Below are positions 44,817 through 57,250 of a DNA stretch of 64,000 nucleotides, one piece after another. Where the stretch lies: the NCBI GenBank assembly GCA_033675265.1, contig JAUJYZ010000084.1:56001-120000 (forward strand), written 5' to 3'. Origin of the DNA: Actinostola sp. cb2023. Its lineage: Eukaryota > Cnidaria > Anthozoa > Actiniaria > Actinostolidae. The first letter of the stretch is position 1. Every line of letters starts with the position of its first letter. Made by a program: the position numbers and the translations under genes. The notes below the pieces were generated by a model. That model was not told the origin of the DNA. It saw nothing but the letters and a program-made list of their open reading frames with translations, and made no database searches.

Positions 44817-46243
44817 GTGAGTGCGGAGTCTATTATTCTATGTCATATAGCAAACGGCTTAGTGTAGCTAGTATTATGTAGTACATTATTATTTAAGATT
44901 TTTAAACTGTGATACATATGAAATCACATAAAGTTCAAGTTCTTCTACGGGATTTTTTTCTGCTTTTTTTTTGCCTCCTTGAAAATGAACGAATCGGTTT
45001 CAATCTTTCGATATATGAAAGGTGATATATAGTATTATTTGCCTCTTGCAATCTTGAATAAGATTAAGGTGTATTTTCTTGGGCAAACGAAATACGTATC
45101 ACCTCTTTTTAACGTGTTTTATTTCATACTAAAATAAAACCAAGAACAACTACAACAACAACAAGCTATTTCTCTACATGATAGCCTATACTACATACAA
45201 AGAAGAAAATAAGACCGACATTTACAGCCATAATGTATTCACTATGGACTTCTTCGTATCATTATATGTAAACACTACGTCTATACTTTCATTTTGCAAA
45301 AACAAATAAACCTCACTTCATTTTTTTTTTAAACTCGAAATATTCCATGTTTACATCAATTATATTTCATCTTGTAGTTACGTAATAGTTTTTTACTATA
45401 CTGTCAGTACACCAACTTATAATTATAAGCTCAGTTGTCAGAGCTAAAATGGTGATAGGAGGTAGGACATTGTAGTGCCAGATGGAACTAGAGATTTGTG
45501 TGTGTATATGTAAATAACGTGATAATCGATTTCATCAAGCTTTCAGTAATTAACCAGAATGAAACTATAAAACCGAATATCCTCAACTGGCCCAAAGTAG
45601 ACTTTTGGTCTTAGAGTGCCCATTCTCCTGTATCTCAGTCCTACTAGGTCGGTATAAGCCACAGGATGGCACTTTACTCTGCGCCTATCTGATTTATACA
45701 CCATGCCGGTTTCTATACACTACTAATGAACTGATTGGAATCATAGTCGCTTCGAAGTTGCGTTTCGCTTTGATCTGAGTTAATTTTCCGGTGAAGCTGA
45801 GCTTCAGAACTTTGAAGTAATTTCTTTTAAATATGCATCTCCATTTGCGGAAAACGGTGCGTCGTGTTTTATTGTATGTGTGAAATTCCTGTGTCCTGTA
45901 TACGTTGCTTGGTGAGTTATGACTGCTAGTGATTTATAAATCTATCATCAGTTGCCTAGACTACCGAAGCACGCAAAGGACTGTGGGAGAATTTCTGATG
46001 CCACGTACATAAATTAATGAACATTAGTTGCTTTTCCAGACGATATTTTCGTCCATTTTTAAGTGAGCCTTTATTCAATTAATTCATGGGACTTTATCGA
46101 GTATCCGCGTATTATGACTTTGGCTTGCAGTATATGTACATGTACTATCCTGCGTTACAGCCAGACAACTAACAGTTGGTCGAGAAGCGAAGTTTAGAAG
46201 GATAGTAACTCTTATTTAAGTGCTGATCAGTACAATGTTTAGA
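44817..46243. other. Gene-free stretch after the first Stum-like exon
   Basis: I looked here for a second Stum exon (an acceptor followed by GTxxSGF in phase 1) and saw none. AT-rich, no repeats of note. Confidence 0.5.
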
Positions 46244-46394
46244 TACACTCATTTCGATAAAGTTAATCACCCGAAAAGCTTCGAAGGTGAGACCAAGAAG
46301 GACCATGGGTACATACATTTTAACCAACTCAGGATCCTCATCGGTCTCACCTTCGAAGCTTTACGGGTGACTAACTTTATCGAAATGAGTGTAT
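46244..46394. mobile_element. TIR element (MITE), TACACTCATTTCGATAAAG
   Basis: TACACTCATTTCGATAAAGT and ACTTTATCGAAATGAGTGTA ends; the arms continue with AAGCTTCGAAGGTGAGACC and GGTCTCACCTTCGAAGCTT. It resembles the TACACTC termini of 63499-63780. Confidence 0.85.
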
Positions 46395-46453
46395 ACTAGA
46401 TATATCTACAAGACGACGTTTCGACGTATTATTGGGTTGCACGTTGCGTCATA

Positions 46454-46525
46454 GCCGCCATGTTGGATGACAATAACAAAGCATTCCTCATTAGCTTCTC
46501 TTGTTAGATCATCCAACATGGCGGC
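46454..46525. repeat. Hairpin with GCCGCCATGTTGGATGA arms
   Basis: GCCGCCATGTTGGATGACAA and the inverse GATCATCCAACATGGCGGC are 30 bp apart. Likely a minimal MITE. Confidence 0.75.
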
Positions 46526-46778
46526 TGTTTCAATTCATTGTTATTTATATCTCAAGGGATTTTGAGTCATGTGGTTGTATCCCAAGAATACTGACGCCAT
46601 TATCAAGCCTAAACTAATGAATCAAGTAAAGAGAAAACAAAGATGCATGGAGGCCCATTTCATATAACTCGGGCATTCAAGAGGATTCCGTGTGCCGCTC
46701 CATTACGATTTCGATTTTTGCGTGAAGTTTTCACATTTTTGTGTTCCGTAATGACGTCGATATAGACATTGTTTTGAG

Positions 46779-47079
<301 letters not shown>

Positions 47080-47425
47080 CTACAGTGGCGTGGAGTTCAA
47101 ATTATTATTGTTATTATCATTATTTTTATTTTTATTATTTATTATTATTATTGTTATTATTATTTTTATTATTATTTCAGTAACAATTATTCACGACCTC
47201 AGGCTTAGTGATTATCGGAGAATACTCACTGAGACGAATAATTGGCGTGAAGTCGGGCTTCTAACTGATATGTAGCCTATTTCAACTAAATATAGATATC
47301 TTAGTGCGATTAAAACAGTGTTTGGTTGCTCGTTGTGTGCCACTCGGTAGAACATACTTCACGCCTTGCAATTGACTGCGATCTCACAAACTCAGCGAAT
47401 CATGAAACTGATGATAATGACACAG

Positions 47426-47735
47426 GGGTGGGGGGGGGGGGGGGGGGGGGGGGGGAGACCTTTTTGGGGTTTGAAATTCGCGGCTTAGGACTTTTTTGGG
47501 TTATCAATTTTCTGGTGGCCTTTTTTGATATAAAGATTTTGGGCAAGGACTTTTTTGGGGGTTGATAAAAATGATATCCTATACCATTCTCGATTTTATG
47601 CGACTTTTGGACTTATGGACTTTTGGGGGGTTACGATTTTGGGTCGTTGGACTTTTTGGGGCCTTGTTTTTGCGTAATGGACTTTTTTGGGGTTATAAAG
47701 TTTGGCCTCATTCGCACCTCCCCGTCACTGATACC
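47426..47735. repeat. Poly-G and degenerate GGACTTTTTTGGGG repeats
   Basis: A G-run at about 47427-47455 is followed by eight or so copies of GGACTTTTTTGGGGTT-type units spaced 20-40 bp. Related in style to the poly-G/TACTCCC families. Open frames across it are low complexity. Confidence 0.75.
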
Positions 47736-48229
47736 CTTGAGTACGGTGGCCGAGAGCGGCAATAAAAAAAGTCAAAGTGAAAAATGGAAAAATTCAAAAA
47801 AGCAAAGTCAGTTAGGAGCAAATTACAAAGTGGGCTTGTCTTCTCGACTAATTTTACTTTGCCTTATCTGCATTTCGCTTTTCGGAAATCTGCTTTTTCT
47901 CCTTTGACATTTACGACAATTTTATTGCCGCTCTCGGCCACCTTTAAAAATGCCTCGAGCGAGTTTCGCTTATGGCAATTCGACTCAAGCCATTTTGACT
48001 TCAGACAGTTTGTCACAAGGTACTTTTACTCAAGCCACTTTGCCTTCAGTCACTTATCCTTTTTTCACTTTGCCTTCAGTCACTTTTGCTTTTTCCACTT
48101 TGCCACGAAACACTTTTGCACAAGACATTTTGGCATGCAATATTCAAAATATGTCAGGCATTCCTCGCCTAGACACGAAGGTGTTATATTTCATTCTCTC
48201 TCTGTACGGATTGTACGGATTGTACGAGT

Positions 48230-48898
48230 ATGGCCCTGGATGAACATTTTTGGCGAAGCTTGGATCTCCTTCAAAAGGAGATCCCCAGTCTTTTTCGTAC
48301 AAATAAGGTGAGATTTAGAATAGTTATCTTCTGTACATTTTGTGTATTGAATCCCTTGCTTAGAACTTGAAGAAATCGTTGGGTGAGCCGGTTGCAAAAC
48401 CGCCTTCCACGTGTGCATGTTATGACAAGTTGACGTTCGGCTATGATAAAATATTATTCGATAAAAATGAATCAGAACTTGCCATTAACTTATATATTTT
48501 TAATGACATTATAGGGATGGTAATTAAAGCTTTTTATAATAATAAGAATTAGAATAATAAATATTAATACTTTAAGAATATTAAAAGCAAGCTGCAGCAC
48601 AACAAGAGGTAAGGTTTATAGCTTTTATATACAACTCAATTTATGTGTACGTTTGTATTTTGGCAGATAAATGATCTATCTAGTTTTCTAAAACTAGATA
48701 GAACGGACCTACAAAATTTGGGGATCAAATTCAACAGTGATGTTAGAAGGATCCAAGGTGAATTATATTTATATAAATTTAATATAAATTTACTTTATAG
48801 GATTGAGCTACAATAGCTCCCAGTTAATTGTGATTTGCAGATCACCAGAGGCAGCCCAACCATTCCTTTTGAGGCTACTAAATATTTCAATAAAATGA
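48230..48898 (+). CDS. Possible four-exon small gene in the left arm of the palindrome
   Basis: Model: exons 48230-48307, 48364-48519, 48667-48757 and 48801-48898, giving 140 residues. It starts MALDEHFWRSLDLLQKEIPS. The second exon has STCACYDKLTFGYDKILFD, the third INDLSSFLKLDRTDLQNLGI, and the last GLSYNSSQLIVICRSPEAAQ then PFLLRLLN. All introns are GT-AG (GTGAGA, GTAATT, GTGAAT donors; CTTAG, GGCAG, TATAG acceptors), 56, 147 and 43 bp long, and all junctions keep the frame, including one split codon. No family was recognised. Short introns and weak acceptors leave room for coincidence. An alternative is that exon 2 simply runs to the stop at 48552. Confidence 0.4.
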
Positions 48899-49218
48899 TA
48901 TTTGCGTCTTTTTTTGATGGATTTCCTCTGGTAGAGCGCGCGCGCGCAATATATAATACGTAGATATGTTTTTTTTCGTTTTTTGGTCTATATAATAAAA
49001 AGAACATTACACGGTGGCTTGAAGATATTAATTTTATTTTCTCGTGTTAAAAACAATAATTAATAGTATTGTGTATACTATGTACATTGCTGCGGGCGCG
49101 TCCCCCAGGACGCACACAGGAAGCCCAACATAATACATGTTTATGCACAGGGAACCCAACCTACGTATTGCGCGCGCGCGCTCTACCAGAGGAAATCCAT
49201 CAAAAAAAGACGCAAATA

Positions 49219-49887
49219 TCATTTTATTGAAATATTTAGTAGCCTCAAAAGGAATGGTTGGGCTGCCTCTGGTGATCTGCAAATCACAATTAACTGGGAG
49301 CTATTGTAGCTCAATCCTATAAAGTAAATTTATATTAAATTTATATAAATATAATTCACCTTGGATCCTTCTAACATCACTGTTGAATTTGATCCCCAAA
49401 TTTTGTAGGTCCGTTCTATCTAGTTTTAGAAAACTAGATAGATCATTTATCTGCCAAAATACAAACGTACACATAAATTGAGTTGTATATAAAAGCTATA
49501 AACCTTACCTCTTGTTGTGCTGCAGCTTGCTTTTAATATTCTTAAAGTATTAATATTTATTATTCTAATTCTTATTATTATAAAAAGCTTTAATTACCAT
49601 CCCTATAATGTCATTAAAAATATATAAGTTAATGGCAAGTTCTGATTCATTTTTATCGAATAATATTTTATCATAGCCGAACGTCAACTTGTCATAACAT
49701 GCACACGTGGAAGGCGGTTTTGCAACCGGCTCACCCAACGATTTCTTCAAGTTCTAAGCAAGGGATTCAATACACAAAATGTACAGAAGATAACTATTCT
49801 AAATCTCACCTTATTTGCACGAAAAAGACTGGGGATTTCCTTTTGAAGGAGATCCAAGCTTCGCCAAAAATGTTCATCCAGGGCCAT
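49219..49887 (-). CDS. Mirror copy of the small gene in the right arm
   Basis: Exons 49810-49887, 49598-49753, 49360-49450 and 49219-49316, convergent with the left copy. Within the first exon one of the two differences from the left arm is silent in this frame (GAG to GAA) and the other changes Thr to Ala next to the donor. The splice sites are identical. Same caveats as the left copy. Confidence 0.38.
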
Positions 49888-50376
49888 ACTCGTACAATCC
49901 GTACAATCCGTACAGAGAGAGAATGAAATATAACACCTTCGTGTCTAGGCGAGGAATGCCTGACATATTTTGAATATTGCATGCCAAAATGTCTTGTGCA
50001 AAAGTGTTTCGTGGCAAAGTGGAAAAAGCAAAAGTGACTGAAGGCAAAGTGAAAAAAGGATAAGTGACTGAAGGCAAAGTGGCTTGAGTAAAAGTACCTT
50101 GTGACAAACTGTCTGAAGTCAAAATGGCTTGAGTCGAATTGCCATAAGCGAAACTCGCTCGAGGCATTTTTAAAGGTGGCCGAGAGCGGCAATAAAATTG
50201 TCGTAAATGTCAAAGGAGAAAAAGCAGATTTCCGAAAAGCGAAATGCAGATAAGGCAAAGTAAAATTAGTCGAGAAGACAAGCCCACTTTGTAATTTGCT
50301 CCTAACTGACTTTGCTTTTTTGAATTTTTCCATTTTTCACTTTGACTTTTTTTATTGCCGCTCTCGGCCACCGTAC

Positions 50377-51235
50377 TTGAGTACCCCCCCCCCCCCCCTG
50401 GGGACAATGACATAGTTTATTTGGTACCATAAATATATCCATACAAATACAAATACCGTATACATAAACTAGACATCACAGAGTGATTAAACAATGTTTG
50501 GATGAAGTGTAAATAAGTTATGGGTTTACCTCGGCTCGGTGTCTGAAAACCTCACAACTGACCTCAGTACTGGAATAATAAATCCATATCTCTATGAATT
50601 ATTGTGGTTATTTTGAAAACAAGACGGCATAACCTTCCTCCAACAAGGTTGTGAAGAGTGCGATGTCTCCTGTTGATTAACCATGTGGTTAGAGCCTTCG
50701 GTGATTATATGTTAGCGGCCGGCACATGGCGCATGCGCTGTAGAACCCAGTTGGCGATATGAGATCAACCACGACGAAGACCGGACTGCATTTTTAGAGT
50801 CGGGCCTTCCACAGGAAGCCCGACTAATTATTTGTGAAATCGTTTTTGCAAGGAATTCGCTATGTTTATCACGGATGTTCACATTCAACTATTGAACTTT
50901 AGTTCTTGGCTATATTTACACTTTCGTGCTCGAAGATCGTCAATATAGACGAAAAACTACTTGATATATACATGAATACAAAATATCACTCGCTATGCTC
51001 ATTTTGAGCTCACTTTTTATACGATTATTATGTTTTAAACTGTGCAAATATAAATAGCAGTACGCCCGTACTGTATGCCAGAGTTTACGACGCGCAATAC
51101 AGGCAACTAACTAGCTTTTAGGATTCACACTGATTTAAGGTAATGCGATCCTGCAATCAGTTTTCTGTCGAACAATTTTTTTTAAACTTGGCACAAATAT
51201 TTATTTTGAGTGTTAGAGTAGAAAAATAAAATAAC
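50377..51235. mobile_element. Gene-free stretch with Helitron-like end, copy 2 (50690-50825)
   Basis: GCGGCCGGCACATGGCGCAT, GAACCCAGTTGGCGAT, CCGGACTGCATTTTTAGAG and TCGGGCCTTCC ACA GGAAGCCCGACTAA match the copy at 63290-63415 closely and 26395-26530 more loosely. The rest of the interval shows nothing recognisable apart from a C-run at 50385-50398. Confidence 0.55.
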
Positions 51236-51607
51236 AAATGGGGGTCACCGAATCCATTGAGAAGATATAATTTTTCAAAGATGGGGCTTGCGGCCATCTT
51301 TTCTGGCAACAATGGATAATGGAACCACATGTACCAGCTCTTGCTGTCCGTATAGGTCGGTAATAATAAAAGCAATAATTTTAAATGATACATATGTTAA
51401 CATAATATAATGAAAAACCCGAAATTTGTCATTTTATTGTGTTGAAGAATAAGTTTTCAAAGACCGTCCTTTTACGATCCTATTTTTGGACATTTTGGCG
51501 CGATTTCCTTAAAATTTAGCTCGAAGACCTACCTACATCTTTTTTATGTTTTAGCTTTCGTAAATACCTAATCAGGGCAAAAAATAAAAAATAAAAAATA
51601 AATAATA

Positions 51608-51652
<45 letters not shown>

Positions 51653-52500
51653 CAGGGCAAACAAATCAGGGTAGGTCACCGTGTTAGATTTTGCAAAAAT
51701 CTACATCAAGTTGTACCGTGGCCGCATTATTGAAAACGGCTTACCACAGGAAGCCCAACCATTTTATAAATGTATGCGCGCGGGAGTGATGTGCACGATT
51801 GCACGCGCGCATTACTTTAACCTATCCAAGTAGAGCATCTAGAGCTTTTATGCCTTCAAGCCACAAGACTACAAACCCTTCAGTATAATTAAAAGAAGGA
51901 TCGGCTACATCCATATGCAAAATTATCTCATATTTTTATTATTATTAAAAAAATAAAAAAAAATAAAAATACATCCATATCAGATATTATCTCATATTTT
52001 TATTATTATCTCAAACAAATCAGCTCCCTACTGTTCCCGTATTTTACGAGGGAGCCTACTCGCCGAGGCGGTTTTCAGCAGACCCCTACAAAATAAATAC
52101 CGAAAATAATAAAATAAATATTTTAAAAATCACTCTAGCCTTCACACAGGAATCCCGATTTGAATTGTATCTTGTATCTTTAGATGTCGCCATGTTATTG
52201 AGAGCAATTTTAGAATCTTTCGCACCGTTGCGGCGTGATGGTTTCGTGACTTCCTGTGGCAAAACCTCCATATCACCCCAGGCGAGCCAGTGATAAGTAA
52301 GGTCAAGATCCCCACCGGATATACATATAGTGTCATGCTTTCTAAATGTAGGATCGTCTAAATGTTTGAAATGTTGAGAAGTGTGGAACGCATTTGAAGT
52401 GCTCCTTTAGTTGAAAGTTTTGAATTCGTCAGTGTAATTGTTCATAAAGGCAGCGCTGGCTAGTTACGTAAGCAATTAATTAAACGTCATCTCACAACAA
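51236..52500. other. Gene-free stretch with repeat fragments
   Basis: ATGGGGGTCACCG at 51238 belongs to the TTAA element family at 33085. (AAT)n at about 51577-51650 is flanked by AATCAGGGCAAA direct repeats. CCACAGGAAGCCCAACC at 51744 and ACACAGGAATCCCG at 52143 belong to the dispersed motif class. A duplicated phrase (TCTCATATTTTTATTATTA) lies at 51930 and 51990. No exon. Confidence 0.5.
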
Positions 52501-52534
52501 TGAGAATGTCACGAAAAGGAAGGGAAAGGAATTG

Positions 52535-52955
52535 GAAGGAAAGATAGAGAGAAGAGAGAGAAGAGAGAGAAAGAGAAGAAGAGAAGAGAAGAGAAGAGAA
52601 GAGAAGAGAAAGAAGAGAAGAGAAGAAGAGAAGAGAAGAGAAGAGAAGAGAGAGAGAGAAGAGAAGAGAAGAGAAGAGAAGAGAAGAGAAGAGAGAGAAG
52701 AGAAGAGAAGAGAAGAGAAGAGAAGAGAAGAGAGAGAAGAGAGAAGAGAAGAGAAGAGAGAGAAGAGAAGAGAAGAGAAGAGAAGAGAAGAGAAGAGAAG
52801 AGAAGAGAAGAGAAGAGAAGAGAAGAGAAGAGAAGAGAAGAGAAGAGAAGAGAAGAGAAGAGAAGAGAAGAGAAGAGAAGAGAAGAGAAGAGAAGAGAAG
52901 AGAAGAGAAGAGAAGAGAAGAGAAGAGAAGAGAAGAGAAGAGAAGAGAAGAGAAG
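52535..52955. repeat. (GAGAA)n microsatellite
   Basis: A purine-only pentanucleotide tract of about 420 bp, irregular in its first 200 bp and pure in the rest. ORFs in three frames are artefacts of the repeat. Confidence 0.97.
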
Positions 52956-53323
52956 TACACGCAATGAGTTATGACTATTCGCACGAAGCTAAAGTGTCAT
53001 AATTATCTGTAGATATACCAATGTTATATCAGTCTTGTACCAGAAATAAATCCTCAGATTCAACTTTGTTAATATTTCTGAATAAGTCACTCAATTTACC
53101 AATGAGTGGCAACCGGAAACTGTCTCGTATAACAGAACTAGTCTCTACACAATGTCATAATATTTACTCGCCTGTCGTTCGGGAAACATCTCCAAACACG
53201 TATATCTTGCAAAGATCGTCATCATATGCTCAAAACCTTTTAGTATTGAGACTTCTAAGCTTTGTCATATCAATGGAGAGAACATGCCGAACAAAGTAAG
53301 CCGTTGGGACTTGATCGACATTC

Positions 53324-53798
53324 ATGGAATTGCCTGTATCGTCGCTTCCTACGATCAACACTTTGGACCTTTCTCCCGATACAAAGGACCCACATAAAAC
53401 TGGACTAAATAACAACTCGGAGGACGTGTTGTATACATGTACGTTGAATACGCCAACAAACGACGACGCCAATACATTACACGAACCTCTAAATAATCCT
53501 TCCAATCATTCAAGTACTAGACGTGTACCCGACACGCATAGTCGAGGCAAGCGCCTTGAAAGCATCAACGAAGATTCGGAATGTTTTAGTTCGGTCGTTC
53601 GGAGTGGCTCCATATCTTCCATGAGTTTCACCGCGACTCCGTTTTCGGGATTCCAAGTACCTGAGACCACAATCGTCCCTGTGCATAATCGTAAAGGTCG
53701 AGGAACAAAACGGTTGACTCCAAGAGAAGCAATCCCTGTAATGCCACCACCAGTAGCTGTGTTATGCTTGATATTGAATATAGTAATACCCGGATCAG
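53324..53798 (+). CDS. Stum/SPEC3-like membrane protein, exon 1
   Basis: ATG begins MELPVSSLPTINTLDLSPDT, then a polar, Ser/Thr/Asn-rich cytoplasmic-type region of about 140 residues (RGKRLESINEDSECFSSVV, RKGRGTKRLTPRE). The exon closes with PPPVAVLCLILNIVIPGSG, the first half of the Stum domain. Donor GTAAGC at 53799, phase 1. Stum is required for mechanical transduction in Drosophila proprioceptive neurons, and SPEC3 is a sea urchin ciliary protein; this gene may have a related membrane role, by inference only. Together with exons at 57010 and 58257 it encodes 240 residues. Confidence 0.85.
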
Positions 53799-56700
53799 GT
53801 AAGCTTGTGGACGTTGACCTTTATAAATACGCGAGATTTCAAAGTTGAGTGCATAGCTGCTTCAGCCAGCTTCTTTTAAAACTGGAACTACCGATGTCCA
53901 GTTGTATCGATTTTATTTTACGTAATATATTTTAGTTTTAATATCTAAAATATAACATGCTCTGTATATATATATACAGTACACTCGGTAATTCTGTGTG
54001 TATACCATTGATTAATACTCGATAGAAAGTTCGCTTAAGACCACGTTAAAAGCCTTTTTCCCACTAAACTTAATTAGCCTATATTTACGAAAATCTGTTG
54101 GGTACAAATCAATCAAAGAACGGCCAATGTACCGTAAATTTCCTTATTTATGTACGAACTTCCTCACATAAATATAAACTAAAGGGACATTGAAAATGTA
54201 ATTATATAACAATAATAGCTATGTGTGAAGGTTTCTGTTTATAACGGACTAACGTTGCATGACTGAAGTATAGAAATATTTTTTCGTTTTCATTTTTTTT
54301 CTCATATAAAACAGGTCAAACGTTTAGTTATCAGTGTCTTGTGAATATTCGCTCTTGCATATTACTATTATTATGTTATTGTTATACTCTGCATGCCACC
54401 TATATATTGTGTATTTCTTTTTCTTTTTTCCCCTCATATAAAACAGGTCAAACGCTTAGTTATCAGTGTCTTGTGAATATTCGGTCTTGAATATTACTAT
54501 TATTATGTTATTGTTAAACTCTGCATGTCACCTATATATTGTGTATTTCTTTTTCTTTTTTTCCCTCATATAAAACAGGTCAAACGTTTAGTTATCAGTG
54601 TCTTGTGAATATTCGGTCTTGAATATTACTATTATTATGTTATTGTTAAACTCTACATGCCACCTATATATTGTGTATTTCTTGTTCTTTTTTCCCCTCA
54701 TATAAAACAGGTCAAACGCTTAGTTATCAGTGTCTTGTGAATATTCGGTCTTGAATATTACTATTATTATGTTATTGCTATACTCTGCATGTCACCTATA
54801 TATTGTGTATATCTATTTTTCTTTTTTTCTTTTTTTCTCATGTAAAACAGTTCAAATGTTTATTTAGTTGTCAGTGTCTTGTATATTATTATTTCTTCTT
54901 GAATATTACTATTATTATGTTATTGTTAAACTCTACATGCCACCTCTATTTTTTCTACGAGAGCTAACGGCATTTGTTAATTTGACCACCGAAAATCATC
55001 GTAATCATTTTTGGACTATATTCGGATGTGAGCGCTGTGTGAATTCTCACATCATATCGGGGGTTTTTTTTCTGTGTTTTTTTTTTTGTAGTGAACGGAT
55101 ATGTTATGTTAAAGTGTATATTGATGTCTCTTGAGAACACGTACTGAGATTGTTTGAAAATTGGCCCACTTCAACGGAGTTTGTATTTCCCATTACTTTC
55201 CCAACCTAGCTGGCTTTTCTTTGTGTGAGAAGAGATATGATTTATAACTGAATTTGGCAATCGTTTCGAATCAGAGAACATATCGAACAGGTCATGTAAG
55301 TTTCAGTACTCATCTTTTCAAGTTCAAGTACAAGTTTATTTCACACACATCTTTTAAAAATGACAAAAAAGTTACAACTGAAAAGTAACTTCGCTTCTAA
55401 CATTTCCATTTAGAGGCTAATTTACATCACAAGAAAATATTTTATGTTTGGAAGCCATTGCAACATATTTTATCCCGGTTTAGAAAGCGAATCTGACATA
55501 AGTTGCTTCTCCCTTTGTCATAGAGTCAAAGTGCCTCCGTTTTGTGTCAAACTAAATTGGTTCCTTTTGAGATAGGTTCCTTTGTCCTGAACACAAAAAA
55601 GTACCAATCGATGCTTCATGTCCAAACCTAACTCACATCTAAATTCGCACGTCTTCTTGGTTCATTTTCTCATTTTATTTCATTTGCAAGATTGACTTTC
55701 AACGGATGCAAGAGACGTCACGTAGACATTAAGACGCTTCGTCTATATAAGTTTAATCTTAAAATCCTTCATTGGCGAATTGAAATCGCTTTTTCCCAAT
55801 CATTTCCTTCGGGAGTATCTAACGAAGTGTCTTCTTATCGTTATAAGCAGGTAAACATATTTTCTCTTTGATACGTTAATGTTCTTTATTATGCAGGACG
55901 TCTACCGGTAACGTTTTGCTCCATAAATGAGCTTCTCTAAGCTATGTTCGGTGTGAATTTAAGCCCTAACAATAGTTTATATTCAGCTTTCATTCTATGA
56001 ATATTTACCCTCGCTTTTCTGAATGTGTTCAATGTTGATTGGACTGAGTATACAGTAATTGTGAGAGTTGATATTTCTATGAAACAACGCTAACGTGGGC
56101 TCGTTTTTAATCTACTTGACAAAATTGAAGTCTTTAAAATTGTCGTTCTTTTGACAAATCACAAATTACGGTAGACATTTTGTCTAGGCGTTCTTGTAAG
56201 AATTAAGGGTTTAATATTGGCAATGCTTAATGTGCTCTGCATTGCGTTCTCGGTGCTATTATATGTGTCGGAAAACACTTGTAAGTACTCACATTTATTT
56301 TAATGTTAAAAAAGAACTTGACAGTGGCTCGTAATACGCATTATCAATAGTATCATTACATTATGTTATCAAAGCTATAATTAAAGTAGACAGACAGACA
56401 GACATACTATGCACCTTTTCTAAGACTATTGAAATTGTTGGTGGTTTATATTGTTCTCTTGTTACCGCATATGCCGATTCATGCAGGCATGCAATAATTA
56501 TTGAATTTGACAGTACTGAGACAATTCCAAGCTTTTACCAGCTTACAGTTAATTACAACATGTACACACAATGCCTCTTGGCCGAAAATCACCCATTTCA
56601 CTCGATCTTCCTATTTGCACGAGTTTCTGCTGAATAGATAGAAATTAGAGAAAGTTGAAGTGCTATATAACAAATGAGAAAAGAAACCGAAAGAAGTGTC

Positions 56701-57009
56701 AGTAGGAATAATTTAACAAATGTATTTATATATTTTTATTATTATAGTTTTTGGAGGGCTACAGGGTCATCAGTTTATACAAACTGTCACGTGCTACCTT
56801 CGATAAATAAAGTATATTCATTCATTCAATAAAGAAAATAAGAAGAAAACAGAAGAAAGATTTAAAAAATCAATAAAGACAGATAAAAAAAATAACGAAA
56901 AAATGAACGGATAATATATAATTAAAGATAGATAGAAAAAGATACCGAAGTCAGCAAAGAAGCGCCGGAATTTATTCCATATAACATTGATTTGTCTCTT
57001 CGTTTCCAG
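53799..57009. other. Intron 1 of the Stum-like gene
   Basis: A 3.2-kb intron with GTAAGC donor and TTGTCTCTTCGTTTCCAG acceptor. It holds the 132-bp tandem repeat at 54270-54950 and otherwise unassigned AT-rich sequence. Confidence 0.75.
54270..54950. repeat. 132-bp tandem repeat in intron 1 (about five units)
   Basis: Units of CATATAAAACAGGTCAAACG, TTAGTTATCAGTGTCTTGTG, AATATTACTATTATTATG and CACCTATATATTGTGTAT start at 54303, 54435, 54567, 54699 and 54839. The first four are spaced exactly 132 bp and the last is degraded. Confidence 0.95.
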
Positions 57010-57189
57010 GTACAATCATTTCAGGTTTCGTTGCCTTTTGTTTGTCGCAAGAAGAAGCCATGTACGATAAAATGGCGGTGCTGTGTGTTAACTGCTTTGT
57101 TGGTCTTGCCCAAATGACAACAGTAGTGTTTTTGATGATTGGATGGTTCTGGAGCGTCACCTGGGGGTGTGCTTTTGTAGGCTTGTCAG
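57010..57189 (+). CDS. Stum/SPEC3-like membrane protein, exon 2
   Basis: Continues the split Gly codon as GTIISGFVAFCLSQ, then KMAVLCVNCFVGLAQMTTVV and FLMIGWFWSVTWGCAFVG, the second membrane part of the domain with the conserved GWxWSxxWG motif. The exon can end at TTGTCAG before GCAAGT, a GC-type donor at 57190. If it is not spliced there, translation stops after LSGK at 57195-57197, giving a 220-residue form. Confidence 0.85.
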
Positions 57190-57250
57190 GCAAGTAGACT
57201 GTGGGAATGATATCTTGCTAGTCTGATCTTTGTTTTGTATTGGTTCTTTT

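Larger units (their letters stand above)
47741..50376. mobile_element. Giant near-perfect palindrome (2.64 kb foldback)
   Basis: The left arm, 47741 to about 48964, is mirrored by about 49160-50376. Positions pair so that their coordinates sum to 98117 over the whole arm. I noticed only two substitutions, both in 48270-48310 and its partner, and a 6-bp (AT) difference at the inner edge, so identity is above 99 percent over 1.2 kb. The spacer is about 200 bp. The outer ends read GTACGGTGGCCGAGAGCGGC, and CTTGA is found directly outside both ends (47736-47740 and 50376-50380). Each arm starts with a 200-bp hairpin (GGTGGCCGAGAGCGGC ... GCCGCTCTCGGCCACC) and then carries the gene-like exons described separately. 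Assembly of inverted haplotypes could also produce this. Confidence 0.93.

Noticed and set aside
47784..48311. 175-codon Phe/Ser/His-rich frame and the 97-codon frame at 47950-48243 in the palindrome arm, with mirrored copies
   Set aside because: They come from degenerate repeats of CACTTTGCC-type text. The frame differs from the spliced model, and one arm difference is non-silent here.
52487..53002. Long Glu/Arg/Lys and Leu/Ser frames at the GAGAA tract
   Set aside because: Pure microsatellite translation on both strands.
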